A stretch of 64,000 bases of DNA from Gammaproteobacteria bacterium (GCA_024235015.1 JACKNG010000001.1:248001-312000), one strand, 5' to 3'. Shown: positions 7,400 through 16,303, numbered from the stretch's first letter. The notes: generated from the letters alone by a model not told the origin. Numbers and translations are program-made.

Positions 7400-8702
7400 C
7401 TGGATTCGCTCCTGTGGCGGCGGCCTCGATCGCGGCGGGAACGGCGATCTCGTCGCTGATGCGCTCGGCCTCGAGCGAGACCAGGGATTGGCGCGCACGC
7501 TGCTCGATCAGGCGCCGGATGGACCGGATGATGTCGGCGTAACCGTAGCGTTTCTGGAACGCCTCGCCTACTTCCAAGGCCAGTCCCGGCAGCGCCGCGG
7601 CGGCGGCACGCAGTTCGTCGAGCAGGTAGCGCGGGCGGACGCCGAGGTCGACCGCGGCTTCGCGCCAGCGCGCCGCGGTGAGCCAGTCGGGGCGATCCTC
7701 GGTGCCGACCCGGAAGCCGAGGCGAAAGCTCATCTCGGGATACACGTGGGTCGACCACAGGCCGAAGAACGGCGCCAGGGACGGGCCACGCGGTCCGTAG
7801 AGCAGCGCGAGCTGTCGCGCATGGCCGGCGCCGGCACCGATCAGGAAACCGAAAACTACCCAACGGACCAGGGCACGCAGGTCCAGCGCCGGCTGCACGC
7901 TGGCACGGCGCAGCAGGCGAGCGATGTCCGCCAGCCGCGGGCCGCCCTCGCGCTCGTACTTGTAGGCCGGCGCGATCCCCAGCGCCTGGCAGCAGTCCTC
8001 CATGTGCAGGCGGGCGCTGCCATCGGGCGTGCGGTCGACCCGCCGCACTGCGAGCAGGCTGAGCTGTCCCTGCAAGACCTCGGATGCAGCCACCGGCAGG
8101 CCCCAGGCCTCGGCCAGGGCCATGCAGAAGCCTTCGTTGGCGACCGACTCGCGCAGGCCCGGGCGCGCCGGCTTGATCACGTGCGTGGTCGATTCCTCGC
8201 CGAACACGATGCTGACCTCGCCGTCGGCGACGCGCACCGGCAACTTGTCGAACTCGCCCGGCAGCGTCTTGCTCAGGCCGTCCGCTTCGGCAAGCAGGGG
8301 ATTGACCAGCAGTGCCGCCACGGCATTGCGCAACTCGGCCGGGTCGAGCGCCCGTGGGGACGGCATCGGGCGCAGGGTCTCACCCGGCCAGGCCAGTGCC
8401 AGCGCGCCGTGGCACTCGTGTCCGACCCGCCCCAGCAGGGCGAAATCGTTACCGGAAGAAAAGCCCAGGCTGCGCGCCAGCCGTTCGCGCAGGCTACCGT
8501 CCGGCAGCAGGGCACTGAACACTGCGTGGACTGTCGCGCCGCCGTGCACCGCGCGGGTGCGTGGCAGGGCCAGGCTCACTGGCAGCGCGTCCGGGTTGCC
8601 ACGGTAGTCGTCGGCATAGATGAACGACCATTGCCGCGGCGCGGTTTCGACGAGGTGGCCGCAGTGCTGCCGTCCCAGGCGGACCTCGAGTTCAGTCGAC
8701 AT
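7386..8702 (-). CDS. HipA-family protein with lost catalytic residues (predicted pseudokinase)
   Basis: Full-length HipA architecture, 438 residues. It has the N-terminal couple_hipA domain (about 1-110), the loop LPGEFDKLPVRV (147-158), the ATP-lysine segment STTHVIKPA with K177, and the HipA_C kinase core (about 190-400). The catalytic loop that reads NxDAHxKN in active HipA is GAGAGHARQ (289-297): the catalytic Asp (E. coli D309) is Ala292 and the Asn (N314) is Gln297. The Mg-binding Asp (E. coli D332, in FYD) is Gly314 in PFFG. Active HipA phosphorylates glutamyl-tRNA synthetase and causes dormancy, so kinase activity here is unlikely. The ATG at 8702 overlaps the end of hipB by 11 bases. 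Confidence 0.85.
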   Translation of the reverse strand: MSTELEVRLGRQHCGHLVETAPRQWSFIYADDYRGNPDALPVSLALPRTRAVHGGATVHAVFSALLPDGSLRERLARSLGFSSGNDFALLGRVGHECHGALALAWPGETLRPMPSPRALDPAELRNAVAALLVNPLLAEADGLSKTLPGEFDKLPVRVADGEVSIVFGEESTTHVIKPARPGLRESVANEGFCMALAEAWGLPVAASEVLQGQLSLLAVRRVDRTPDGSARLHMEDCCQALGIAPAYKYEREGGPRLADIARLLRRASVQPALDLRALVRWVVFGFLIGAGAGHARQLALLYGPRGPSLAPFFGLWSTHVYPEMSFRLGFRVGTEDRPDWLTAARWREAAVDLGVRPRYLLDELRAAAAALPGLALEVGEAFQKRYGYADIIRSIRRLIEQRARQSLVSLEAERISDEIAVPAAIEAAATGANPDEQP

Positions 8703-8925
8703 CGCGTTGCTCGATGTCAGACCAGGTGCGCGGGTCGAGATGGAGTTCGAGGCCCAGGACGTCGAGCACGCGGAGCGCCCGCCCGATCTCGATGGTGTCC
8801 TTGCCATTCTCGAGATCCGACACGAAACGGTTGCCGACGCCGGCCAGCGCGGCCAGCTCGTCCTGGCGCAGGCCCTGCTGACGGCGGCAGGCGCGCACGG
8901 TACGGCCCAAGGCAGATGAATTCAT
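8692..8925 (-). CDS. hipB: HipB-type XRE antitoxin/repressor
   Basis: A 77-residue XRE-family helix-turn-helix protein. The N-terminal helix LGRTVRACRRQQGLRQDELAAL leads into the turn and recognition helix around GVGNRFVSDLENGKDTI, the standard HipB/Cro fold, followed by a short dimerisation tail ending IEQRDVD. HipB represses its operon and neutralises HipA by binding both DNA and toxin. The ATG at 8925 sits inside the palindrome ATGAATTCAT (8916-8925), and a longer hyphenated palindrome lies just upstream, so autoregulation is likely. All residues expected for the fold are intact, unlike in the partner HipA. Confidence 0.85.
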   Translation of the reverse strand: MNSSALGRTVRACRRQQGLRQDELAALAGVGNRFVSDLENGKDTIEIGRALRVLDVLGLELHLDPRTWSDIEQRDVD

Positions 8926-8947
8926 AAAATGCTCATTCGGGAAATGA
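8916..8947. promoter_or_regulatory. candidate HipB operator: two palindromes with TCAT/ATGA half-sites
   Basis: ATGAATTCAT (8916-8925) is a perfect palindrome that includes the hipB start codon. TCATT-CGGGA-AATGA (8933-8947) is a perfect hyphenated palindrome immediately upstream. Both share TCAT/ATGA half-sites, in an AT-rich block (8920-9050). HipB-type repressors bind several spaced palindromes in their own promoters, so position and symmetry support autoregulation. Confidence 0.5.
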
Positions 8948-9098
8948 ATCTATCAATAAAGCTTTAATTATTCTTCTACGGCCGTTCGAAGACAGAACCG
9001 CCATAAAGCCTAATCGCCTCTAAATATATCCCGTACTGTAATAATTTGAACAAACATCAAGCGATTCCCGCCATTCGCGATGCTGGCAGGGCCCGCGT

Positions 9099-10259
9099 TC
9101 AGGGTGCTCGGGGCAGGCGTCGGGCGAGTAGCAGCCAGCGCGCAATCCGTCGGCCGGCGCCTTCGAGGTTGGTCGCGGTGTCCCTGAGTGCTGCCGCCAG
9201 GCTCGTCGGCGCAGTCGTCGCCGCGACAAAGGCATCGAAACTCGTGGCCAGTTCGATCTCGGCCCGCGGCGCCAGGCTGCCACCCACCGCCACCACGGGG
9301 ATGCCGCGGGCTGCGGCCCGCCGCGCGACCCCGAGCGGAGCCTTGCCGGCGGCCGTCTGGGCATCCACCCTGCCCTCTCCCGTGATGACGAGGTCGACGT
9401 CGACGAGGCGCGCGTCGAACCCGATGAGGTCGAGCACGAGGTCGACGCCGGGCACGAGCCGGGCGCGGCAGGCGGCGAGCAGCGCCCCCCCCAATCCCCC
9501 GGCCGCACCGGCCCCGGGACGCTCGCCGATGGCGATCCCGGTGGCGTCTTCGAGCAGCCGGCCGAAGTGCGCCAGTGCCGCATCGAGCCGCGCCACGTGC
9601 GCCGGTGTAGCGCCCTTCTGCGGACCGAACACTGCGCTGGCCCCGCGCGGGCCGCACAGGGGGTTGTCGACGTCACAGGCGACGACGAAGTCGACGCCCG
9701 CGGTGCGTTCCTGCAGGGGTGCCAGGTCGAGCGTGGCAATGCGCGGCAAATCGCCGCCGCCGACGGGCACGGTGAGCGGCGCGCCGCCGGCGTCGCGCAG
9801 CGCCGCGCCGAGCGCCTGCAGCACGCCGGCGCCGCCGTCGTTGGTGGCCGAACCACCGAGACCGACGACGATCTCGCGCGCCCCGGCAGCCAGCGCCTCG
9901 CCGATCAATTCACCGGTCCCGTAGCTGCTCGCCGCCAGCGGTGCGCGCAACCCCGGTTCGACCAGGGCCAGGCCGGAGGCCGCGGCCATTTCGATCAGGG
10001 CGCGGCGGCCGTCGTCGAGCAAGGCGTAGCGTGCCTGGCACGGACGCCCCAGGGGATCGCGTACGGTGCGCGTCCGCGTCGCGCCCGGCGCCGCCGCGAG
10101 GATCGCGTCCAGGGTGCCTTCGCCGCCATCGGCGACGGGCACCTGCAGGCAGGTCACGGCGTCGCCGAGAACGTCCTGCAGGCCACGTGCCAGCGCCGCG
10201 GCGACATCCGTTGCCGAGAGGCTTTCCTTGAAGGAATCGGGCGCTATCAGGATGCGCAA
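9099..10259 (-). CDS. glycerate kinase (GarK/GlxK family)
   Basis: A 386-residue enzyme that phosphorylates D-glycerate to 2-phosphoglycerate with ATP. Family landmarks are the N-terminal RILIAPDSFKESLSA, PVADGGEGTLDA, GLGGSATNDGGAG, DVDNPLCGPRGA-AVFGPQKGA and GEGRVDAQTAAGKAP. Length and motif order fit the bacterial GarK family. The start is inferred as TTG at 10259, directly before RILIAPDSF. GGGAAGA lies a few bases upstream on the minus strand, and no ATG or GTG is closer. It follows lhr by 52 bases on the same strand. No glyoxylate carboligase or tartronate semialdehyde reductase gene is nearby. Confidence 0.88.
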   Translation of the reverse strand: MRILIAPDSFKESLSATDVAAALARGLQDVLGDAVTCLQVPVADGGEGTLDAILAAAPGATRTRTVRDPLGRPCQARYALLDDGRRALIEMAAASGLALVEPGLRAPLAASSYGTGELIGEALAAGAREIVVGLGGSATNDGGAGVLQALGAALRDAGGAPLTVPVGGGDLPRIATLDLAPLQERTAGVDFVVACDVDNPLCGPRGASAVFGPQKGATPAHVARLDAALAHFGRLLEDATGIAIGERPGAGAAGGLGGALLAACRARLVPGVDLVLDLIGFDARLVDVDLVITGEGRVDAQTAAGKAPLGVARRAAARGIPVVAVGGSLAPRAEIELATSFDAFVAATTAPTSLAAALRDTATNLEGAGRRIARWLLLARRLPRAP

Positions 10260-10311
10260 GGGCGTCTTCCCGGCCGGGGGTTGGGGGCGATCGCTGCGGC
10301 CGTAGGGCGGC

Positions 10312-13300
10312 TCAGCGCCAGCGCCGACGCGGCGGCGCGAGGCGCTCGGCGGGCTGGCCGAGCAAGGCCGTGCGCACGCGCAGGGCCTGGTCATGGGGCA
10401 GCGACTCGGCGAGCTGGAACTCGCTGCCGAGGCGGTAACCGGCCGGCACGCCGTCGAGGAAGGCGAGCTGGTTCTGCTCCACGGCCGGGATGCGCGCGCC
10501 GGGCAGGACCACGCCGACCAGGTTGAGCGGGTCGGCGGCGCTGACGGCGACGATCTGTCCCTGCCCTTCGCGACGCCGGATTTCGCGCAGGGCGCCGACC
10601 GCGTCGGGCAGCGCGAACTGCTCGCCCGAATGCCCGGCGACGAACCGTCCGCCGCGCACCTCGCCGCGGTCTTCCAGGCGGCGCAGGGCCCACAGCAGTT
10701 CGCGCCATGGCGGCAACGCCGTCTCGCGCTCGAGCAGGGCGCGGAACACCACCCCGTAGCGACGCAGGAGGATGCGGGCCACGGCCTCGGCACGGGTGTC
10801 GGAGGGGCTGGTGGCCGCGTCGCGGCGCAGGCGATCCCAGCGCCCTGCCTCGTCGATGCCGGGCAAGGTCGTCCGCCGCGTGCGGCGGCCGAAAGCCTGG
10901 CGCCGCGCGGCCGGCAGGGTCAGCGCGCGCAGGCCGGCGAAACTGTCGCAGGTGACGTGGCCGGCGGCGGCGAGCTCGTCGAGTGCGTTCTCGCATTGCG
11001 TGCGCAACAGGCCGCAGCCGGCGACGATGTCGTCGAAGAAGGCCGCGCCACCGCGCTCGATGAAGGCGAGCACGCTTGCCGCGGCGCCACCGGGGCGGGC
11101 TTCGTCCTCGAATTCGACGCACTCCAGCCACAGTGCCAGATCGGCACGCGGCATGAGCGCGAGCGGCGTGTTACGCAGGGTGCCGGACTGGCGTGCGGCC
11201 AGGGTGCGCTTGGGGGTCAGGCGCAGCCACGCCGCGCGCCCCGCCCGCACCAGTTCATCGAGCAGGTTCAGCTGGTAGGCACGCAGGCGGTTCGGCAGCA
11301 GCTGCCCTTCCCAGGCGGCCGCCGGCGCCTCGAATCCGGACAGCTGGCCGAGCACCTCGAGCAGGCCACCGCTGCCCTGCAGGCGGGTATTGACCGTGAG
11401 GTGCTGCCAGTCGGCCAGGAAACGCATGAACACGGCCCCCGGCACCGGTTCGATCTCCTGGCGCAGGCGACCGAGGGTGTAGCGGTGGATGCGCGCCAGC
11501 AGGCGCCGGTCGCACCACTGGGCATCCGGGGCATCGTTGTCGAAACGGCCGCGCAGGGCGATGCCGCGCCGCTCGAGCGCGGTCAGCGCGGTGACGGCGG
11601 CGGCGGTGCTGACGGCCAAGATGGCGCCGAGCTCGGCGGCGCCGAGCGGACCACTCATCTCCAGGCGACTGCGTGCCAGGCCAGCCAGGGCTTCGTCGCG
11701 CTCGGGCGCCGCGCCGGGGTCGTAGCCCAGCGCGGCACCACGCCGCTCGATCACGCTGTCCGGGTGCAGGCCCAGCCAATCGCCCTGGCGCTCGGTGGCG
11801 AGCCAGCCGGGCAGCGGCGCGGCGACGTGCACCAGGCGACCACCGTCCTGCAGGCCCTGGCACAGCACGGCGGCGCCCTCGCCCAGGCGCGCGGCTTCCT
11901 CCTCGGGCACGAAGCCCAGCAGCAGCACGGCCTCATGCATCTCGTCGGCATCGCGCGGGCGCGGCCAGACCTCCTCGCGCACGCGTGCGATGGCAGCGGC
12001 ATCGAGGCGGCCGAGGTCGTCGGCGGTGGCCGGGTCGAGCCAGCGCCGCCCGCTCACCGCCTGGGTGCGGCGCTCCTCCAGGGGGGCGTCGTCGAGGAAG
12101 GCATAGGGATTGGCGTTGAGGACGGCCAGCGCGAAGGGCGAGGGTTCGGTCAGGTCACGTGTGACGAGCGTCTTGTGCCCCGCCGCGATCTCGCCCAGCA
12201 GGGCTTCCAGCGCGCTCACGTCCATCGCTTCGTGCAGGCAGTCCTCGATGGCCTGGCGCACCAGGGGATGATCGGGGATGTCGCGCCGCCCGCTGAGGTT
12301 CTCGGCGCAGGCGAGCTGGTCGGGGAAGACCACCGCGACGAGGTCCTCGGCCTGCATGCGCATCAGGCGCGGCGGCGTCTTGCGTCCGCCGCGGAAGCGC
12401 TGGATGGCCAGCGCGCAGCTCGCCACCCAGCGCCAGCGGATGGTGAACAGGGGCGCGGTGAGCAGGGCCTGGGTGAGTACGTCGCGCACGCTGTCGCGGG
12501 TCAGGTAGCGCCACACCTCGTCGAGTTCGAAACTGTGCACCGCACCGAGCGAGATGACGATGGCATCCTCGATCGCCGCCGCCTGCAGTTCGAAGTTGAA
12601 GGTGCGGCAGAAACGCTTGCGCAGGGCCAGCCCCCAGGCCTTGTTGAGGCGGCTGCCGAACGGCGAGTGGATGACCAGCTGCATGCCGCCCGACTCGTCG
12701 AAGAAGCGCTCCATGACCAGGGTGTCCTGGGTCGGCATCGCACCGAGCGCGCGGTAACCGGCCAGCAGGTACTCGGCGGCCTGGCGCGCGGCGACCGCAC
12801 CGACCCCGGGGATATCGCCCAGCCAGGCGGCCAGCTCGGCGCTCTCCGTGCCCGGCCGCTCGGCCAGCTCGCGCAAGTGCGTGCGCAGCCGCGACACCGC
12901 GGCCGAGAACTCCGTCGAGCGCGCCGGCGCCTCGCCCAGCCAGAACGGCATGTTGGGCGGTTCGCCCGCCGCGTCCTCGACGCGGAGCGCGCTGGCCTCG
13001 ACGCGCAGGACCCGCCACGAGGTGTTGCCGAGCTGGAACACGTTGCCCGGCAGGCTCTCGATGGCGAAGTCCTCGTTGACCGAGCCGACGATCTCGCCGC
13101 CCGGTTCGGCGATGACGTCGTAGTCGGCGGTGTCGGGAATGGCACCGCCGCAGGTCACCGCGACCAGGCGTGCACCGCGCCGCGCGCTGAGACGGCCATT
13201 GACGTCGTCGAGATGCAGGTAACCGGACTGGCGGCCGCGGGCGAACGCGTAGCCCGCCGCCAGCATCTCGACCACGGCGCGGAAATCCTCGCGACTCAGG

Positions 13301-14616
13301 TTACGGTAGGGCCAGGCCTCGCGCGCCAGGGCGAACAGGGCGTCCTGTTCGTAATCGCCGCTGGCCACCTCGGCGACCAGTTGCTGGGCCAGCACGTCGA
13401 GCGGCCCCGGCGGGATCTCGACGCTGTCGAGTTCGTCGCGGCGGACCATGTCGAGCAGGGTGATGCATTCGACCAGCTCGTCGCGGGTCTGCGGAAACAG
13501 CCGCCCCTTGGCGGTACCGCCGACGGCGTGGCCGGAGCGCCCCACCCGCTGCAGGAACATGGCCAGGGTGCGGGTGGCGCCGAGCTGGCAGACCAGGTCG
13601 ACATCGCCGATGTCGATGCCGAGTTCGAGCGAGGCGGTCGCCACCAGCACCTTCAACTCGCCCGCCTTCAAGCGCTTCTCGGCGTCGAAGCGCCGCTCGC
13701 GCGACATGCTGCCGTGGTGCGAGCAGACCTGGTCGTCGCCGAGCTGCTCGGCCAGCGCCCGCGCCAGGCGCTCGGCCATGCGCCGGGTGTTGACGAACAC
13801 CAGCGTGGTGCGATGCGCGGTGATGAGCTCGACCATGCGCGCGCGCAGTTCCTCGGCGACCTCGGCCGAGAGCACCGTCTCCAGCGGCGACGGCGGCATC
13901 TCGATGGCGAGGTCGCGACGCCGCACGTGGCCCTCGTCGATGATCGTGCACGGGCGTCCGGCGATCCCGACCAGGAACTCGGCCACGCGTTCGATCGGGC
14001 GCTGGGTCGCGGACAGGCCGATGCGTACCGGCGGGGTCGGCGTCAGGCGTTCGAGACGGGCCAGGCTGAGGGCGAGGTGCGCGCCGCGCTTGTTGGCCAC
14101 CACGGCGTGGATCTCGTCGACGATGACGCTGCGCACCGTGCGCAGCATCTCGCGCCCGGAGTCGCTGGTGAGCAGGATGTAGAGGGACTCCGGGGTGGTG
14201 ACGAGGATGTGCGGCGGCCGCTTGCGCATGAGCGTGCGCGCGGCCGCCGGCGTGTCGCCGGTACGCACCGCCGTGCTGATGCCGGGGGCCATGCCGAGCT
14301 CGGCCTCGAGGCGGGCGCGGATGCCGGCGAGCGGTTGCTCGAGATTGCGCTGGATGTCGTTGCTGAGTGCCTTCAGTGGCGAGACGTAGAGCACGCGGGT
14401 CTCGTTGACGAGCGTGCCGTCACGCGCCTCGGCGGCCAGGTCGCTCAACGCGGTGAGGAAGGCGGCGAGGGTCTTGCCCGAGCCCGTGGGGGCCGCTACC
14501 AGGGTGTGGTCACCCTGGGCGAGCGCGGCCCAGGCACGTGCCTGGCACGCGGTCGGCTGGCCGAACGTGTCCGCGAACCAGGCCCGCACCGCGGGGTCGA
14601 ACGACGACGGGATCAT
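10312..14616 (-). CDS. lhr: Lhr-family large ATP-dependent helicase
   Basis: A 1434-residue superfamily 2 helicase. It has Walker A APTGSGKT (42-49), the DEIH box (167-170), SAT (202-204) and motif VI with QRVGRSGH (about 360-370). The Lhr core winged-helix region follows (MPFWLGEAPARS and nearby), and a long C-terminal extension gives the full-length Lhr-HEL/Lhr-CTD form (E. coli Lhr is about 1538). Lhr unwinds DNA and RNA:DNA hybrids in repair. The C-terminal domain of the E. coli protein has been reported to have uracil-DNA glycosylase activity. No nuclease or ligase partner gene is next to it. The ATG at 14616 lacks an obvious Shine-Dalgarno sequence. Confidence 0.92.
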   Translation of the reverse strand: MIPSSFDPAVRAWFADTFGQPTACQARAWAALAQGDHTLVAAPTGSGKTLAAFLTALSDLAAEARDGTLVNETRVLYVSPLKALSNDIQRNLEQPLAGIRARLEAELGMAPGISTAVRTGDTPAAARTLMRKRPPHILVTTPESLYILLTSDSGREMLRTVRSVIVDEIHAVVANKRGAHLALSLARLERLTPTPPVRIGLSATQRPIERVAEFLVGIAGRPCTIIDEGHVRRRDLAIEMPPSPLETVLSAEVAEELRARMVELITAHRTTLVFVNTRRMAERLARALAEQLGDDQVCSHHGSMSRERRFDAEKRLKAGELKVLVATASLELGIDIGDVDLVCQLGATRTLAMFLQRVGRSGHAVGGTAKGRLFPQTRDELVECITLLDMVRRDELDSVEIPPGPLDVLAQQLVAEVASGDYEQDALFALAREAWPYRNLSREDFRAVVEMLAAGYAFARGRQSGYLHLDDVNGRLSARRGARLVAVTCGGAIPDTADYDVIAEPGGEIVGSVNEDFAIESLPGNVFQLGNTSWRVLRVEASALRVEDAAGEPPNMPFWLGEAPARSTEFSAAVSRLRTHLRELAERPGTESAELAAWLGDIPGVGAVAARQAAEYLLAGYRALGAMPTQDTLVMERFFDESGGMQLVIHSPFGSRLNKAWGLALRKRFCRTFNFELQAAAIEDAIVISLGAVHSFELDEVWRYLTRDSVRDVLTQALLTAPLFTIRWRWVASCALAIQRFRGGRKTPPRLMRMQAEDLVAVVFPDQLACAENLSGRRDIPDHPLVRQAIEDCLHEAMDVSALEALLGEIAAGHKTLVTRDLTEPSPFALAVLNANPYAFLDDAPLEERRTQAVSGRRWLDPATADDLGRLDAAAIARVREEVWPRPRDADEMHEAVLLLGFVPEEEAARLGEGAAVLCQGLQDGGRLVHVAAPLPGWLATERQGDWLGLHPDSVIERRGAALGYDPGAAPERDEALAGLARSRLEMSGPLGAAELGAILAVSTAAAVTALTALERRGIALRGRFDNDAPDAQWCDRRLLARIHRYTLGRLRQEIEPVPGAVFMRFLADWQHLTVNTRLQGSGGLLEVLGQLSGFEAPAAAWEGQLLPNRLRAYQLNLLDELVRAGRAAWLRLTPKRTLAARQSGTLRNTPLALMPRADLALWLECVEFEDEARPGGAAASVLAFIERGGAAFFDDIVAGCGLLRTQCENALDELAAAGHVTCDSFAGLRALTLPAARRQAFGRRTRRTTLPGIDEAGRWDRLRRDAATSPSDTRAEAVARILLRRYGVVFRALLERETALPPWRELLWALRRLEDRGEVRGGRFVAGHSGEQFALPDAVGALREIRRREGQGQIVAVSAADPLNLVGVVLPGARIPAVEQNQLAFLDGVPAGYRLGSEFQLAESLPHDQALRVRTALLGQPAERLAPPRRRWR

Positions 14617-14817
14617 CGCGCGAGATTAGCGCGTTCCAGGGTGGGCGGCCACGGCCGTCTGCGCGGGGACAGTGCTGCACGAGTACGCACGCCCGGCGAG
14701 GTCGAGCCGCGCCGGCGGCGCAATGCCGCGGTCGGGCAGCGCAGGCAATTCCGGCGCGCTTCCCTGGCTCGGCACTCGCCCCTGCCCTATAGTCGAGCCC
14801 CGTTCGAGAATGCCCTG

Positions 14818-15285
14818 ATGTCCGAATCCGACACCTTCACCCTGCACCCCATCGGCCACGTCCATACCGCGGTTGCCGATGCCGACGTTCCGCGGCGCCG
14901 GCGCGACATCGTGTCGACCATCGAACTGCTGCCACGCTATGCCGCCGCCCTGCGCGGCATCGAGGCCTACTCGCACCTGATCGTGCTGTTCTGGATGGAT
15001 CGCGCGACGCCATCGGCCGAACTCACCTGCCATCCGCGTGGCAATCCCGAGCTGCCCCTGACGGGGGTGCTCGCCGCGCGCGGCCGCAACCATCCCAACC
15101 CGGTCGGCCTCGCCGTGACCGAACTGCTCGAGGTGCGCGACCACTGCCTCACGGTCCGACGCCTCGACGCCTATGACGGCACGCCCGTGATCGACATCAA
15201 GCCCTACGACGACTACGACCGTGTCGAGGCGCCGCGCGTGCCGGCGTGGTTCAGTGCGCGGGCGCGCAGCCCGCGCGAGCGCTGA
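14818..15285 (+). CDS. trmO: TrmO-family tRNA t6A37 methyltransferase, short form
   Basis: A 155-residue protein carrying the UPF0066/TsaA fold: N-terminal TLHPIGHVHT, YSHLIVLFWMDRA, HPRGNPELPLTGVLAARGRNHPNPVGLA and the terminal DGTPVIDIKPYDD. TrmO transfers a methyl group from SAM to N6 of t6A37 in tRNA-Thr(GGU). E. coli TrmO has an extra C-terminal domain (235 residues in all) that is absent here, as in many short bacterial homologues, so the exact substrate is less certain. TATAGT at 14788-14793 is a possible -10 box. It diverges from lhr. Confidence 0.8.
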   Translation: MSESDTFTLHPIGHVHTAVADADVPRRRRDIVSTIELLPRYAAALRGIEAYSHLIVLFWMDRATPSAELTCHPRGNPELPLTGVLAARGRNHPNPVGLAVTELLEVRDHCLTVRRLDAYDGTPVIDIKPYDDYDRVEAPRVPAWFSARARSPRER

Positions 15286-15352
15286 GCACGGATGCGCCCG
15301 GCCGGTGCCGTGAGGTAAAGTGGCCCTTCCCTACCGCGTTACCGCAACCGCC

Positions 15353-15871
15353 ATGCCCAGCCGTCGCTTCCGCCTGTCCGTCACGGCCTTCATCGTGCTG
15401 CTGGCGGGCACCGCCAGTGGCGAGGACGAAGCCGCTTACGGCGCCTGGACGGTACGCTGCGAACAGGCCGATGGCGACGCGGCGCCCGAATGCATCATGC
15501 AGCAGAACCTGGTGCTCAGAACGGGCGGGCAACCGGTGCTGCAGTTCACCCTCGGCCTGGCCCCGAACGACGCCCAGCCGACCGTATTGCTGAAGCTGCC
15601 GCTCGGCATCTACCTGCCGCCCGGCATCACCTTGCGTATCGACGCGGGCCCGCCGGCGACCTTCCCGGTCGAACGCTGCGATCCCGATGGCTGCCAGGCC
15701 GTCATGAAGATGCGCCCCGCGACCCTCGCTGCCCTGCGCGCAGGGCAGCGCTTCACCATCACCTTCCACGACGCCGAGCGACGTCCCCTGGACATGCCCC
15801 TGTCGCTGGACGGCTTCGGCGCCGCGTACGACGCCCTGCAGGCAGGCAGCTCAGGGGGCGCTGACCAGTGA
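15353..15871 (+). CDS. secreted invasion-associated locus B (IalB) family protein
   Basis: A 172-residue exported protein. The signal peptide is residues 1-24 (basic n-region PSRRFR, hydrophobic core, cleavage likely near TASG). The mature part has the IalB pattern YGAWTVRCEQ, CIMQQNL, LPPGITLRID, then VERCDPDGCQAVMKM with paired cysteines likely to be disulfide-bonded, and a final strand region. IalB-family proteins are periplasmic or outer-membrane-linked, with no settled function outside Bartonella invasion. The last 21 bases overlap the convergent DUF192 gene. The start is the ATG at 15353. An upstream in-frame ATG at 15320 would spoil the signal peptide. Confidence 0.8.
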   Translation: MPSRRFRLSVTAFIVLLAGTASGEDEAAYGAWTVRCEQADGDAAPECIMQQNLVLRTGGQPVLQFTLGLAPNDAQPTVLLKLPLGIYLPPGITLRIDAGPPATFPVERCDPDGCQAVMKMRPATLAALRAGQRFTITFHDAERRPLDMPLSLDGFGAAYDALQAGSSGGADQ

Positions 15872-16303
15872 CGCCCGGTCACCGGCGGCCAGGCCCAGGC
15901 GCCGCGCCGCGCCGCCGCTGATTTCGAGCACGTAGCGCACCGGCCGCGGCGCGCGAATGAGATCGAGCGAACCCGGCACGGCCCGATGATGGACCCCGAC
16001 CACCACCCCGCCGGCGTCGACGAACACCATGTCGAGCGCGATCAGGGTGTTCTTCATCCACATGGTCACGGCCTGTTCGGCGCCGAAGTCGAACCACATG
16101 CCGGTGCCGTCGGGCAGTGCACTGCGTTCCATCAGGCCGGTCCGCCGCGTTTCGGCACTGCGTGCGAGTTCGACCTCGAACCACACCTGGGTGCCGTCGG
16201 CGCGCTCGACCAGCAGGCGCGCGCTGCCGTCGTCGGCGGACGGCGCCGGCGCTGCCACGGCCAGTGTCCAGGCGACCAGCGCGAGCAGCAGCCGACGCCT
16301 CAT
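15851..16303 (-). CDS. exported DUF192-family protein
   Basis: A 150-residue protein. The signal peptide is residues 1-22 (MRRRLLLALVAW, then AVAAPAPSA). The DUF192 domain shows VELARSAETRRTGLMERSALPDGTGMWFDFG, then MWMKNTLIALDMVFVD and VRYVLEISGGAARRLGL. The family forms small beta-rich periplasmic proteins of unknown biochemical role. Its ATG (16303-16301) overlaps the photolyase stop as ATGA, so the two are translationally coupled. Its end overlaps the convergent IalB gene by 21 bases. Confidence 0.85.
   Translation of the reverse strand: MRRRLLLALVAWTLAVAAPAPSADDGSARLLVERADGTQVWFEVELARSAETRRTGLMERSALPDGTGMWFDFGAEQAVTMWMKNTLIALDMVFVDAGGVVVGVHHRAVPGSLDLIRAPRPVRYVLEISGGAARRLGLAAGDRASLVSAP

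Noticed and set aside
7386..8702. Calling the HipA homologue an active toxin kinase
   Set aside because: The catalytic Asp, its Asn and the metal-binding Asp are all replaced (Ala292, Gln297, Gly314), so kinase action is not supported.
7386..8702. Calling the HipA gene a pseudogene
   Set aside because: The frame is full-length with no stop or frameshift, has coupled neighbours on both sides, and the rest of the fold is conserved.
14788..14793. TATAGT box before trmO as a firm promoter
   Set aside because: The -10 is good but no -35 at 16-18 bases was seen, so it is only mentioned with the gene.
10393..15285. A 1630-codon plus-strand open frame across lhr
   Set aside because: It is the antisense of lhr in a GC-rich region, where stops are rare. 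Its composition has no domain pattern. Only its last part, from 14818, encodes a real gene (trmO).
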